From positions 1-64,000 of the forward strand of contig NZ_WHOA01000065.1 in the NCBI RefSeq assembly GCF_013141715.1: DNA of 64,000 bases, written 5' to 3'. The position numbers were made by a program, and so were the translations under genes. The notes beneath the pieces are model-generated. The model was not told the DNA's origin, did not search any database, and was given only the letters and a program-made list of their open reading frames with translations. Shown here piece by piece: positions 1 through 8,164 of the stretch. The stretch's first letter is position 1; every line of letters starts with the position of its first letter. This stretch comes from Paenibacillus phytorum (GTDB taxonomy: Bacteria > Bacillota > Bacilli > Paenibacillales > NBRC-103111).

Positions 1-252
1 AGGCATCTGGCGAAGCAGAAGGGCGCGCTCGGTGTCTCCATTTTTCAACGTAAAAATGCTATTTATTTAGCCATCTGTCCATATTGGAGGAACAGGCGGT
101 CTATGAAAACGCTTTTCTCGACAGTCTGAGTTACTCCAATAGAAGCACGAATTTCGAAACCTGAAGATCAGAGATTCTATTGGAAAAATCCAATGGAAGT
201 ATGAACTTCTTTTGAATACCGATTCGAATGTCCCAGAAGGTCAATGACCTTA
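1..252. other. No assignable gene; window edge
   Basis: No gene could be assigned here. Short open stretches run in two plus-strand frames from base 1 to about 165, but each is interrupted and none gave a recognisable family. It may be the decayed tail of a gene lying outside the window. The stretch ends at a strong terminator hairpin. Confidence 0.4.
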
Positions 253-297
253 AGGGGCTGTCCCAAGTAGATACATTTGGGACAGCCCCTTTTTTGT
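253..297 (+). terminator. Rho-independent terminator
   Basis: A 14-bp perfect inverted repeat (253-266 with 277-290, reading aggggctgtcccaa and its complement) encloses a 10-nt loop and is followed by a T-run. The core ggggctgtccc resembles terminal repeats of some Bacillota insertion sequences, so it could also be an IS end. No transposase remnant was found beside it. Confidence 0.75.
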
Positions 298-388
298 GTT
301 GGCAAGGTGGTAAAAGTTTCGGGGTATGAGAATAACCCCAATATAGAGGCAACTTTTTTGAGAGATAGGTCGGCAGCGCAATGAGCGC

Positions 389-425
389 AAAGCGCCTCAT
401 CCGATTATCGGTGAGGCGCTTAATT
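389..425. terminator. Hairpin, likely terminator
   Basis: The 10-bp arms aagcgcctca (389-398) and its complement (412-421) enclose an 11-nt loop. The downstream T-tract is short and broken. It lies just beyond the 3' end of the permease remnant on the minus strand, so it could have terminated that gene. Confidence 0.55.
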
Positions 426-468
426 TTGTTGGACACAAATGCTAGCTTGCTGTTTTACATTTAGAACA

Positions 469-555
469 TCAACCCTTGACTGCACCTGCGGTAACACCTT
501 TGGTAATCTGCTCATTAAAAATAGCGTAGATGAAATCCGTACACGCTTTATGAAC
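469..555 (-). pseudogene. C-terminal remnant of a sugar ABC transporter permease
   Basis: Reading the minus strand up to the TGA at 469-471 gives a tail ending IFNEQITKGVTAGAVKG. A final KG(I/V)xxGAVKG signature is characteristic of MalG/YtcP-type carbohydrate ABC permeases; compare GITIGSVKG, GIMLGAVKG and GIVMGSVKG at the ends of the three second permeases in this window. Nothing upstream of about position 555 continues the reading frame into a permease. This is therefore the last 25 or so codons of a gene whose remainder was lost by deletion or recombination. Confidence 0.7.
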
Positions 556-701
556 TCCCGTCTATGCCTACGATGATTAATGCATATAACGCTACTTTGG
601 CGGTACAGAAGGAAATTGTTAGATGTATGGTTGGCAAGCAGCCATTTCGTGGTGAGTCTCCAATTGATGCTTTTTGCGGTTTAGAATGGGCCAAGTTATA
701 A
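547..701 (+). pseudogene. C-terminal remnant of an unidentified protein
   Basis: An open plus-strand frame ends with TAA at 699-701 and encodes about 50 residues, including MPTMINAYNATLAVQKEIV and ending IDAFCGLEWAKL. It has no start codon with a ribosome binding site and is joined directly to the permease remnant on the opposite strand. Amino-acid composition looks like real coding sequence, but I do not recognise the family. The junction near 547 marks an old rearrangement. Confidence 0.4.
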
Positions 702-734
702 GTAGAAGTGATGAAAGTAGAATAGTTAGCGTAG

Positions 735-762
735 GAACCTGTCCTTTGGGCAGGTTTTTTTG
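735..762 (+). terminator. Rho-independent terminator
   Basis: The arms aacctgtcc and gggcaggtt (736-756) enclose a very short loop and are followed by seven T residues. It sits after the gene remnant ending at 701 and insulates the downstream HAD phosphatase gene. Confidence 0.75.
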
Positions 763-822
763 TTGTTATATAGAAAACAATGATTATCGGATTCTGAGTT
801 TAAAAGGGGGGACAAACAGGCC

Positions 823-1548
823 ATGCAAAAAATTGCTGTCGTGACAGACTTTGACGGAACATTGATGGAGCAGGATGTTGGCGATGTGTTGATGGAAGGA
901 TTGGATGTGCTAGATGAACCGCAGGTAATTGAAGCCTCAAGACTTTTTCGAGAGAAAAAGGTCGGTTCTTTGGCTTGGATTGAAGCCGCATACCCCATGC
1001 TAGCAGATCGTCAGGAGCAGGTTGATAAGTTGATTGAGAGTGTTCATTTACGGGATGGTGCGAGGGAGTTCATTGATTTTTGCCAGCAGAAAGATGTGCC
1101 CGTTACGGTTTTAAGTGATGGGATGCTTTATTATATTGAGCAAATTTTAGGTCGTCACCAGGTGAAAGTGGACCGAATTATCGGGAATCCGATTACCTAT
1201 TTGGAGGAGGGTCAATTTCAGTTCGGGGTCCAGAATACGAATCCAGTATGTAAATGGTGCGGGTGCTGCAAGGCAAGTGTTGTTAAGCAGCTAAAAGAGG
1301 AAGGATGGCTTGTCATTTACATTGGTGATGGCAGCAGTGACTATTATGGCTCCGGCTTTGCCGATTGGATTTTTGCGCGAGCGAGTCTTGCTAGATATTT
1401 GAAAGAGGAAGGAACGGTCTATTATCCATTTGAGACGTTTCATGATATTTTAAACATACTAAGAACAGATTGGGATTCATTTCTGAGTGGCACTGCGAAT
1501 AGCCGTCTTCAAGGGAGATTTCCTGCTGCCTGTAAGTTCCCAGATTAG
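823..1548 (+). CDS. HAD-superfamily phosphatase, MtnX-like
   Basis: Predicted cytoplasmic phosphatase of the HAD-IB type. The nucleophile motif DFDGTL is at residues 9-14 (Asp9 attacks the phosphate, Asp11 is the acid/base). The motif II serine lies in VLSDGM near residue 97, and motif IV is in IYIGDGSSDY near residue 165. The length of 241 residues fits MtnX and related 2-hydroxy-3-keto-5-methylthiopentenyl-1-phosphate phosphatases. No other methionine-salvage gene is adjacent, so the substrate is not established. A CxxCxCC cluster in KWCGCCK near residue 142 could bind metal and is often seen in MtnX-like proteins. The gene stands alone behind a terminator; AGGGGGG at 806-812 is its likely ribosome binding site. 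Confidence 0.8.
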   Translation: MQKIAVVTDFDGTLMEQDVGDVLMEGLDVLDEPQVIEASRLFREKKVGSLAWIEAAYPMLADRQEQVDKLIESVHLRDGAREFIDFCQQKDVPVTVLSDGMLYYIEQILGRHQVKVDRIIGNPITYLEEGQFQFGVQNTNPVCKWCGCCKASVVKQLKEEGWLVIYIGDGSSDYYGSGFADWIFARASLARYLKEEGTVYYPFETFHDILNILRTDWDSFLSGTANSRLQGRFPAACKFPD

Positions 1549-1607
1549 GATAAAACCAGCTAAGGGAATGCCACAGGCAACCCCCTAGCCAGCTAGATGT
1601 TGTAGAG

Positions 1608-1811
1608 TCATTCGAGATGATCTTTGAGTGTTTCTACAAGTTGGTTTTGAATATCTGCTTCACTATGCTGCCATATGATTTCGAAAAGCACACCAAGTCC
1701 GGGCAAAACCCTTTCTTCTCCGCCGATGGAATCCTCAATAACTTCCTGAAGCTCATTATTCGATTTATTCTGGACTCGCTGGACGATGGCCTGTCTTAAG
1801 GTGATGTTCAT
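1608..1811 (-). CDS. sspI: Small acid-soluble spore protein I
   Basis: A 67-residue protein of the SspI family, a minor spore-core protein made in the forespore. The diagnostic stretches are MNITLRQAIVQRVQ at the N terminus and ERVLPGLGVLFEIIWQHS in the middle, which match the conserved LPGLGVLFExIWQ core of Bacillus SspI. I chose the ATG at 1811 because a GAGGT ribosome binding site lies about nine bases upstream and homologues start with M-x-L/I-x-LR; an upstream in-frame ATG at 1856 would add 15 residues that do not look like the family. Convergent with the HAD gene. Its presence is direct evidence for a spore-forming host. Confidence 0.9.
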   Translation of the reverse strand: MNITLRQAIVQRVQNKSNNELQEVIEDSIGGEERVLPGLGVLFEIIWQHSEADIQNQLVETLKDHLE

Positions 1812-1969
1812 TCGTGGACCTCGCTTCCATTTCGTTATCGATATTAATATGCGCAAGTTTCAAGCGGTTCATCCTTCCATACTTCGCCACCTATCCATGC
1901 ATAGTGAGTTGCGGCCCGTGAGTATGTTATAATTATAATCATCTTAGGAATTTGGAGGACACGCCAACA

Positions 1970-2629
1970 GTGAGAAAGCAATTTGCGATTATTGGAATGG
2001 GAAGATTCGGGTCTAGCGTCGCTAAAACATTGTCACAATTAGGGTTTGAGGTCCTTGCTATTGATCATCGTGAAGAGACGGTTCAAGAGGTTTCAGCTTT
2101 CGTCACACATGCCGTTCAAGCAGATTCTACGGATGAAGAAGCGCTGCGAGCTCTAGGTATTCGAAATTTTGACGTTGTGGTTGTGGCTATTGGAGAGGAT
2201 ATTCAAGCGAGTATTCTGACTACATTAATCCTCAAAGAAATGGGCATACCTACGACTGTAGTGAAAGCTGTAAATGATCTGCATGGAAAAGTGTTAAAAA
2301 AAATTGGCGCAGACAAAGTCGTTTATCCGGAAAGAGATATGGGACAGCGTGTGGCGCATCATCTGATCTCATCTAATATTATCGATTACATAGAACTATC
2401 TGCCGATTACAGTATCGTTGAGATTAAGGTTTCCAAACAAATGATTGGTAAAAGCCTCAAACAGTTGGATATCCGGGCTAAATATGGCTGCAATGTCATT
2501 GCGATCAAACAAAATGAACAGCTCATTATTCCGCCGAGTGCGGAAGAGCCGCTTAGAATGGACGATATTCTGGTTATTGTAGGAAAAAATTCAGATCTTC
2601 AAACTTTTGAAGTGACTTTCGCAGAGTAG
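1970..2629 (+). CDS. Potassium channel regulatory subunit, KtrA/KtrC (TrkA-type RCK)
   Basis: Cytoplasmic ring-forming subunit that gates a Ktr potassium channel in response to nucleotides. An RCK_N Rossmann domain starts with IIGMGRFGSSVAKTL (GxGxxG) followed by an acidic residue at the end of the second strand (AIDH), and an RCK_C domain covers about residues 135-215. At about 219 residues it matches KtrA/KtrC. The longest frame opens with a TTG at 1952 that overlaps the GGAGG ribosome binding site (1954-1958), so the GTG at 1970 is the better start. TATAAT-like sequence at about 1929-1937 is a plausible promoter -10 box. No membrane subunit (KtrB/KtrD) is adjacent, as is common for KtrC-type orphans. 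Confidence 0.85.
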   Translation: MRKQFAIIGMGRFGSSVAKTLSQLGFEVLAIDHREETVQEVSAFVTHAVQADSTDEEALRALGIRNFDVVVVAIGEDIQASILTTLILKEMGIPTTVVKAVNDLHGKVLKKIGADKVVYPERDMGQRVAHHLISSNIIDYIELSADYSIVEIKVSKQMIGKSLKQLDIRAKYGCNVIAIKQNEQLIIPPSAEEPLRMDDILVIVGKNSDLQTFEVTFAE

Positions 2630-2639
2630 GTAAAGATAA

Positions 2640-3437
2640 ATGACAAGTGCACATACGGAAATTATGTCTGTTCAGAATGCCAGAGTCAAAGAATGGGCGC
2701 AGCTTTTAGAACGCAAGGGCAGGGACAAACAAGGGAAATATATCATTGAGGGTTACCATCTGGTTGAGGAAGCATTGCGTGCGGGAGCTCCGGTGGAGAC
2801 CATTATTTATAGCTTGGAAAAAGGGGTTCCTGCTGGGTTAGCTGAGCAGGTCTCCCCATCTGTGGAATGGGTCGGCGTCAGCCAGGCTGTGCTGGAAAAA
2901 TGCTCAGATACGCAGACGCCGCAGGGGGTTTTGGCCGTTGTGGCTCGGCCTCAGCTTGGCATGGACGAGCTGCTCGCCGGCGAGCATGATCTTGTAGTTG
3001 TCCTGGACGGCGTTCAGGACCCGGGCAATCTTGGCACGATCATCCGCAGCGCGGATGCTGTCGGGGCCAAGGCTGTTGTGCTCGGCCGCGGCACGGTCGA
3101 TCTGTACAATCCCAAGACGATCCGCTCAACGATGGGATCGATGTATCATCTGCCGATTGTGGAGGCAGATCTGCTTGCGCTGCTGCCGCGTGCGCGTGAG
3201 CGCGGCGTGCGGCTTGTGACCACGAGCCTGCAGGCGCAGCGCTCGTGTTACGACACGGACCTGCGGCAGCCGACGTGGCTGATCCTCGGTAACGAAGCCA
3301 AGGGCGTGTCGCCGGAGGTCGCTGCACAGTCGGATGTGCAAGTGATTATTCCGATGCAGGGCAAAGCGGAATCGCTGAACGTCGCGATGGCTGCGACGGT
3401 GCTGCTGTTTGAGGCTTCACGGCAGCGGTTGGTTTAA
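2640..3437 (+). CDS. TrmH/SpoU-family RNA 2'-O-methyltransferase
   Basis: Probable rRNA or tRNA ribose methyltransferase of the SPOUT superfamily. The N-terminal substrate-binding domain (about residues 8-90) contains the typical GKYIIEGYHLVEEAL. The SPOUT domain shows motif 1 DGVQDPGNLGTIIRSADA (about 122-139), motif 2 LILGNEAKGVSPEV (about 215-228) and motif 3 IPMQGKAESLNVAMAA near the C terminus. The 265-residue length fits the YsgA-like group. The gene begins ten bases after the ktr gene and is likely cotranscribed. The second half (about 2900-3430) is clearly more GC-rich than the surrounding AT-rich DNA. Confidence 0.88.
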   Translation: MTSAHTEIMSVQNARVKEWAQLLERKGRDKQGKYIIEGYHLVEEALRAGAPVETIIYSLEKGVPAGLAEQVSPSVEWVGVSQAVLEKCSDTQTPQGVLAVVARPQLGMDELLAGEHDLVVVLDGVQDPGNLGTIIRSADAVGAKAVVLGRGTVDLYNPKTIRSTMGSMYHLPIVEADLLALLPRARERGVRLVTTSLQAQRSCYDTDLRQPTWLILGNEAKGVSPEVAAQSDVQVIIPMQGKAESLNVAMAATVLLFEASRQRLV

Positions 3438-3743
3438 TCAAACAATAATTCCTGCCTTGTGTGAGTTGTAATTCAGTTTGTCACCGTTTGTAATTTATTT
3501 TGTCATCGATTTGGAACGTAGATTTGTCACAACTAAGACAGTCCCGATGTGGCTCAAAGCCTTGATACATCGGGATTTTTAATGCAATTCATAAAATAAG
3601 TTTTTGTTTTTTTACTGAATTTTGTAGATTAATTGGAGTTTCTCAAGGGAACTTGAGGAATCTTCGTCTATATACCTTGTCGATATCATCAGAATAGCAT
3701 TATAATAGATCGAAATTACAACTTTGGGTGTGGTGGTATTCCT
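3438..3743. other. Non-coding stretch with transposon-end and XRE-gene remnants
   Basis: Positions 3461-3580 copy most of a segment at 24679-24797 (see repeat entries). Positions about 3614-3658 encode a fragment reading EFCRLIGVSQGNLR, matching the helix-turn-helix of the truncated XRE repressor at 24920. No intact gene is present. The region upstream of 3744 must hold the promoter of the AraC-type regulator; TATAAT-like cattataat at about 3699-3707 is a candidate -10. Confidence 0.65.
3461..3580 (+). repeat. Partial copy of transposon-like right end plus terminator
   Basis: Bases 3461-3532 align without gaps to 24679-24750. They contain three spaced motifs that, on the minus strand, read TGACAAAn(4-6)TTACAA-like and end in TTGTCACAA. 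The similarity continues outward through a hairpin (3543-3577, arms CCCGATGT and ACATCGGG, followed by TTTTT) that is also present at 24761-24797. The left half of the element is missing here. Confidence 0.7.
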
Positions 3744-6086
3744 GTGAAATTGAAATCATTTCAAAAGAAGAAGTTTTTTAACGGCATTTACCTATGGATA
3801 ACGGCAGCTATCTGTTTTCTTGTAATCGGTTTTTCGGCTACTATTTATTATAACGTTAGAAAAAATGTCGTAGAAAACAACTACGAATTGAATAAACAAA
3901 TGCTTTATCAAATGAAATATAATATTACATATATGAATGAGACTGTCAGACATTTGATTTCCTCCATATATTTTAGCGCAGATGTGGATTATTTATTGCA
4001 TGTCAAAGAGACAGACAGTAACATTTTTGATTTGAATCTTACTTTGAATAAAATGACTACTTCCGTCATTAACAATAATCCACTTATTCATTCTATCTAT
4101 CTATATAATAATGAGGCTAAAACTTTTCTATCGACCTACAATGGCATGTTTTATCAAGATGAAGAACTGAAGGATACTTTAAATTCCTATAAGACCCTTC
4201 CTATTTTGCAGCCTATTTCGAGGGAAATGAAAATGGATGGTAAATCAACAGAGGTATTTACTTATGCAATGTATAAGTCTTCGAGCGTGAATGGGGTATA
4301 TGACGGGGCTGTGTTTGTAAATGTGAATGCGGATTTGGTTATTAACAATATCAAAACCATTAATGCTACGGATACGAAAGGGGACTTATTTTTACTAAGC
4401 GATAAACGACAGGTTATGAACAGCGATTTGAACACAAAAAGTCTGAAGGAGCCTGTGAAACAACTATTTGTGAGCAAAATCGAGGAGAATATTAAACAGG
4501 GCCAACAATACGGGTATATGATTAATAAGATACTTGGAGAAAATTATTTTATCACCTATATGTACATTGAAGGCGCGGATTGGGTTTTAATAAAAACTCA
4601 ACCCCTCTCAGACGTATTAAGATACATGAATAAGATACAATTAAGTATTCTTATTATGACTTTAATTTTCCTCGCACTAAGTATACTTATTTCGTTCGCG
4701 TTATCAAAACAGATCTATAGGCCGATTGGCAATTTAGTGCAGAGGATGAGTTCTGGAAGATTTGGTTCAAATGAAAACAACTCTACAATTCATCATGATG
4801 AGATTGGCTTCCTAAACCAAACGTACACAAGAATTGTTGAACTCGTTCAAACTGCCCAGAGCAAAGAGCACGAGAATGTAAATCAATTGAAAAATTATTA
4901 CCTTAGAAACCTTTTGATTGACAGTGTGGCTATGCAAGAAAAAGAATTGCTTAGCTTAAAGGAACATAGTCAGCTTATGTTAAGTTCAGATGGAACGTTT
5001 ATCGTTTGTGTTATGAAAATCGATAATTATCAGTTTTTTAAAGAAAATAATACGGCTAAAGATATCGAACTTTTTAAATATTCTATTATCAATATTACAT
5101 CCGAGACTATATCAAAAGCGTTTACCACTGAATCATTGGATATGAAAAGGGATCATTTCACGATTATCATTCATTCGGAAGTTCAAGATAAAGATGAGAT
5201 TTATCAGGGTCTCTATGATTGCTTATTGGAATTACAGGGTAATATCTCTAAATATTTAGGCTTGTCGTTATCTATATCTATAGGAATTGCTGTAGACAAA
5301 GTTAATCATTTATCCCAAAGCTATAACGTTGCTCTAAACAATGCAAACTATCGGTATGTATTCGGTAAAAGTTCAATTATCACTTTGGATATGATCGAGG
5401 AGCAAAATCAAATAAAGGAACTCCACTACTCGGTTAATCTGGAAAAAAAGCTAGTTGACGAAATGAAGTCTTTAAACGTAAACGCTGCCGAGGATATGAT
5501 ATTTGCTATTCTAAAAGAAATATCCCAGCAATCTGGCAGCCACATTCCTTTTTCGATTATGCAATTAATAAGAACAATAATGGCGACCGTGTTTGAAATT
5601 AACGAACCCAACATCAACCAACCTGTAATCGATTTTAATGAGATTTACGGTAGCGTTATGACGCTAGAAACCATTGATGAGATATACGATGAAATGAAGA
5701 GCTTGCTTCGTCGGTTGATAAGCACGGAGAAATATCAAAGTCATCAGAAACATATTGCTATTGTTCAAGCCATCAAAGATACGATTGAAAAAAATTATTC
5801 TGAACCCGATCTTTCGCTCCAAAAATTAGGTTCGATGTACAAAATGTCACCGGCCTACGCAGGACAAATATTTAAGGGTCAAATGGGAATGTCGGTAGCA
5901 TCCTATATTAACGATGTGCGAATCCTAAGCGCTAAAGAATTGTTAGAGACATCCCAATTGACTGTGTCACAGGTCATGGAGAAGGTCGGGATTCCAAATG
6001 AAACGAGCTTCTATCGATTGTTCAAAAAGAAGTTCGGGAGTTCACCTAAGGAGTATGTTCTCATGCAAGCGATAAAAGAGAATTAA
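3744..6086 (+). CDS. Membrane-bound AraC-family regulator with extracellular sensor (YesS-like)
   Basis: A 780-residue one-component regulator that probably senses an extracellular saccharide and controls locus A. A first membrane helix lies at about residues 13-35, followed by an extracytoplasmic double-Cache-like domain (about 36-285), a second helix at about 293-318, a HAMP-like linker (about 319-375), an intracellular region and a C-terminal AraC DNA-binding domain with two helix-turn-helix motifs (about 670-775; note SLQKLGSMYKMSPAYAGQIF and the final SFYRLFKKKFGSSPKEYV). The start is a GTG with only a weak GGTGGT ribosome site. The gene precedes the transporter genes in the same orientation, separated by a terminator and a distinct promoter region, which suggests it activates them in cis. 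Confidence 0.85.
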   Translation: MKLKSFQKKKFFNGIYLWITAAICFLVIGFSATIYYNVRKNVVENNYELNKQMLYQMKYNITYMNETVRHLISSIYFSADVDYLLHVKETDSNIFDLNLTLNKMTTSVINNNPLIHSIYLYNNEAKTFLSTYNGMFYQDEELKDTLNSYKTLPILQPISREMKMDGKSTEVFTYAMYKSSSVNGVYDGAVFVNVNADLVINNIKTINATDTKGDLFLLSDKRQVMNSDLNTKSLKEPVKQLFVSKIEENIKQGQQYGYMINKILGENYFITYMYIEGADWVLIKTQPLSDVLRYMNKIQLSILIMTLIFLALSILISFALSKQIYRPIGNLVQRMSSGRFGSNENNSTIHHDEIGFLNQTYTRIVELVQTAQSKEHENVNQLKNYYLRNLLIDSVAMQEKELLSLKEHSQLMLSSDGTFIVCVMKIDNYQFFKENNTAKDIELFKYSIINITSETISKAFTTESLDMKRDHFTIIIHSEVQDKDEIYQGLYDCLLELQGNISKYLGLSLSISIGIAVDKVNHLSQSYNVALNNANYRYVFGKSSIITLDMIEEQNQIKELHYSVNLEKKLVDEMKSLNVNAAEDMIFAILKEISQQSGSHIPFSIMQLIRTIMATVFEINEPNINQPVIDFNEIYGSVMTLETIDEIYDEMKSLLRRLISTEKYQSHQKHIAIVQAIKDTIEKNYSEPDLSLQKLGSMYKMSPAYAGQIFKGQMGMSVASYINDVRILSAKELLETSQLTVSQVMEKVGIPNETSFYRLFKKKFGSSPKEYVLMQAIKEN

Positions 6087-6095
6087 TAATGAAAA

Positions 6096-6280
6096 CAAGC
6101 GGATAACCGGGTGCAATATGCATCCGGTTATCCGCATTTTTTGTGATTTGTTAGAAAATCGTAAAATTGATAGCCCCATTATTCGCTAAATCGCAGGGAA
6201 ATCTACACTTTTGCCAGTTTATTCGTGGGGAGCGAACAGTATATAGTAATGGCATCAGCAATGAAGAAATAATCACACAA
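6096..6280 (+). repeat. Duplicated terminator/leader segment, copy 1
   Basis: About 185 bp are nearly identical to 15477-15660. The segment starts with a strong hairpin terminator (gcggataaccgg at 6099-6110 paired with ccggttatccgc, then TTTTTT) for the upstream regulator. It continues with a conserved stretch ending in ggggagcgaacagtatata and atcacacaa. Copy 1 sits upstream of the first permease gene, copy 2 upstream of the GH2 gene. The conserved downstream part probably carries a shared promoter or AraC operator, although no canonical -35/-10 pair could be fixed with confidence. Confidence 0.8.
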
Positions 6281-6301
6281 TGTAGAAGGTAGGAGGATAA
6301 A

Positions 6302-7210
6302 ATGAAGGCATTGCGCACATTCCGCAAAAACTATGAATTGTTTCTTTTGACAGTTCCTGGCATGTTATTTTTATTCGTTTTTTGTTACATCCCTTTATAT
6401 GGTCTGGTGCTTCCATTTAAAGATTACCGATACGATTTAGGTTTTTGGAAAAGCCCGTGGGTAGGCTTTAAAAACTTCCATTTTCTTTTTTCGAGTGAAG
6501 ATGCTTTACGTATTACCCGAAATACAGTACTTCTCAATGCACTATTTATTGTTGTGTTACTAGTGCTCTCTATCATGTTTGCTTTGATGTTGTATGAAAT
6601 GTCGCGCAAGTTTGTTAAGTTATATCAAACAATCATGTTTTTCCCTTTCTTTTTATCTTGGGTGGTCGTAAGTTATGTGTTTCTCGCTTTTCTTGATATG
6701 GAGCATGGATTTATTAATATGTTGCTGCAAAAAATGCATATTAGTCCGGTCTTATGGTATAACGAACCTTCCTATTGGCCGTCATTGCTTGTAAGTGCCA
6801 ATACATGGAAGAACATAGGTTATTTCACGATTATTTATTACACGGGATTATTAGGAATCGATAGCGAACTATTCGATGCAGCTGACATTGATGGAGCAAG
6901 CAAGCTGCAAAAGATTAAGAATATATCAATTCCGATGTTAAAGCCGATGATCACGATGTTGCTTTTACTCCAAATTGGAAAAATATTTTACGGAAACTTT
7001 GATCTTTTCTATAATTTGACTCGTGATTCATCCTTGCTGTATTCAACAACTGACGTTATTGATACTTACGTCTACCGTTCATTAAAAGGTGTTGGTGATT
7101 TTGGGATGTCTTCTGCAGCGAGCGCTTACCAGTCCTTTGTCGGGTTTATCCTTGTTATTGTTTCTAACTGGATTATTAAAAAATATGACAGAGAAAACGC
7201 ATTATTTTAA
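6302..7210 (+). CDS. Sugar ABC transporter permease, LplB type
   Basis: First integral-membrane subunit (302 residues) of a CUT1-family oligosaccharide importer. The N-terminal helix is FLLTVPGMLFLFVFCYIPLY, typical of LplB/YteP. The ABC coupling motif lies in ELFDAADIDGASKLQKIKNI at about residues 193-212 (EAAxxDGA-x8-I-x-LP pattern). About six membrane helices are visible. AGGAGG five bases before the ATG marks the start. It is followed after 14 bases by the partner permease and then the binding protein. No ATPase gene is present, so a shared MsmX-like ATPase is expected. Confidence 0.9.
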   Translation: MKALRTFRKNYELFLLTVPGMLFLFVFCYIPLYGLVLPFKDYRYDLGFWKSPWVGFKNFHFLFSSEDALRITRNTVLLNALFIVVLLVLSIMFALMLYEMSRKFVKLYQTIMFFPFFLSWVVVSYVFLAFLDMEHGFINMLLQKMHISPVLWYNEPSYWPSLLVSANTWKNIGYFTIIYYTGLLGIDSELFDAADIDGASKLQKIKNISIPMLKPMITMLLLLQIGKIFYGNFDLFYNLTRDSSLLYSTTDVIDTYVYRSLKGVGDFGMSSAASAYQSFVGFILVIVSNWIIKKYDRENALF

Positions 7211-7224
7211 AGGGGGGAGAACGG

Positions 7225-8100
7225 GTGCGAGTTAGTCTTTTCAATACGATGATTCATATTGTGATGGCGGTTGTTTCCATTGTATGTATTGCGCCGATCA
7301 TACTTGTATTTTCAATTTCGATATCTAGTGATATGGATATTCTAAAAAACGGATATTCGTTTATTCCAAAGCATATTGATTTGGCAGCCTATCGATTTAT
7401 TTTTCAAAACCCAGGTCAACTATTTACGTCGTATATTGTTACAATATTCGTTTCGATTGTGGGTACAGTAATTGGACTGTTATTTACCTCAATGCTGGCT
7501 TTTGCAATATCTAGGAAAGATTATGCGTATGCCAATAAAACTTCGTTTTATGTGTTTTTCACAATGCTGATTAACGGCGGTTTGATTCCTTGGTATATCC
7601 TCGTGGTTAATCAATTGCACATGAAGGATTCTATATTCGCCTTAATTCTTCCGTATTTGGTCAGTGCATGGTTTGTTATGCTTATGAAAGGATTTTTCAC
7701 GAACATTTCATCCGCGATTATTGAATCTGCAAAAATCGATGGAGCAAGCGAGCTCGGAATATTTTTTAAAATTGTTCTTCCGATAGCCAAGCCAGGCCTA
7801 GCTACGGTTGGATTGTTCTACCTGCTTACGTACTGGAATGACTACTACTTAAGCTTAATGTTTATTCAAAACAATACTGAAATAATTTCTTTACAATATA
7901 TGCTATTTAAAATTCAGTCTAACATGGATTTTCTGAAAAGTGCTTTTGTTCCACCATGGATGATTAACAAAGTGTCATTGCCGGATTTATCGGCAAGAAT
8001 GGCAATGGCTGTTTTAGCTGCAGGTCCGATGCTATTTGTTTTCCCGTTCTTCCAGAAGTACTTTGAAAAAGGTATTACTATTGGTTCGGTAAAAGGATAG
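7225..8100 (+). CDS. Sugar ABC transporter permease, YtcP/MalG type
   Basis: Second permease subunit (291 residues) of the locus A importer. The coupling segment ESAKIDGASELGIFFKIVLP is at about residues 167-186, and the protein ends with the signature KGITIGSVKG. Six membrane helices are predicted by eye. The start is a GTG preceded by GGGGGGAG with five bases of spacing. It pairs with the permease immediately upstream and belongs to the same operon. Confidence 0.9.
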   Translation: MRVSLFNTMIHIVMAVVSIVCIAPIILVFSISISSDMDILKNGYSFIPKHIDLAAYRFIFQNPGQLFTSYIVTIFVSIVGTVIGLLFTSMLAFAISRKDYAYANKTSFYVFFTMLINGGLIPWYILVVNQLHMKDSIFALILPYLVSAWFVMLMKGFFTNISSAIIESAKIDGASELGIFFKIVLPIAKPGLATVGLFYLLTYWNDYYLSLMFIQNNTEIISLQYMLFKIQSNMDFLKSAFVPPWMINKVSLPDLSARMAMAVLAAGPMLFVFPFFQKYFEKGITIGSVKG

Positions 8101-8164
8101 GCCACGTAACTTGATTGTTACTGCGAAAGCAGTCTCAATATAAAACAACAGGAGGGTTTAAGAA

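Noticed and set aside
253-290. ggggctgtccc inverted repeat as an insertion-sequence end
   Set aside because: There is only one copy in the window, it has terminator geometry with a T-run, and no transposase remnant lies beside it.
3040-3341. Long minus-strand open frames inside the TrmH-family gene
   Set aside because: They are shadows caused by the high GC content of this stretch; the plus-strand protein carries all SPOUT motifs.
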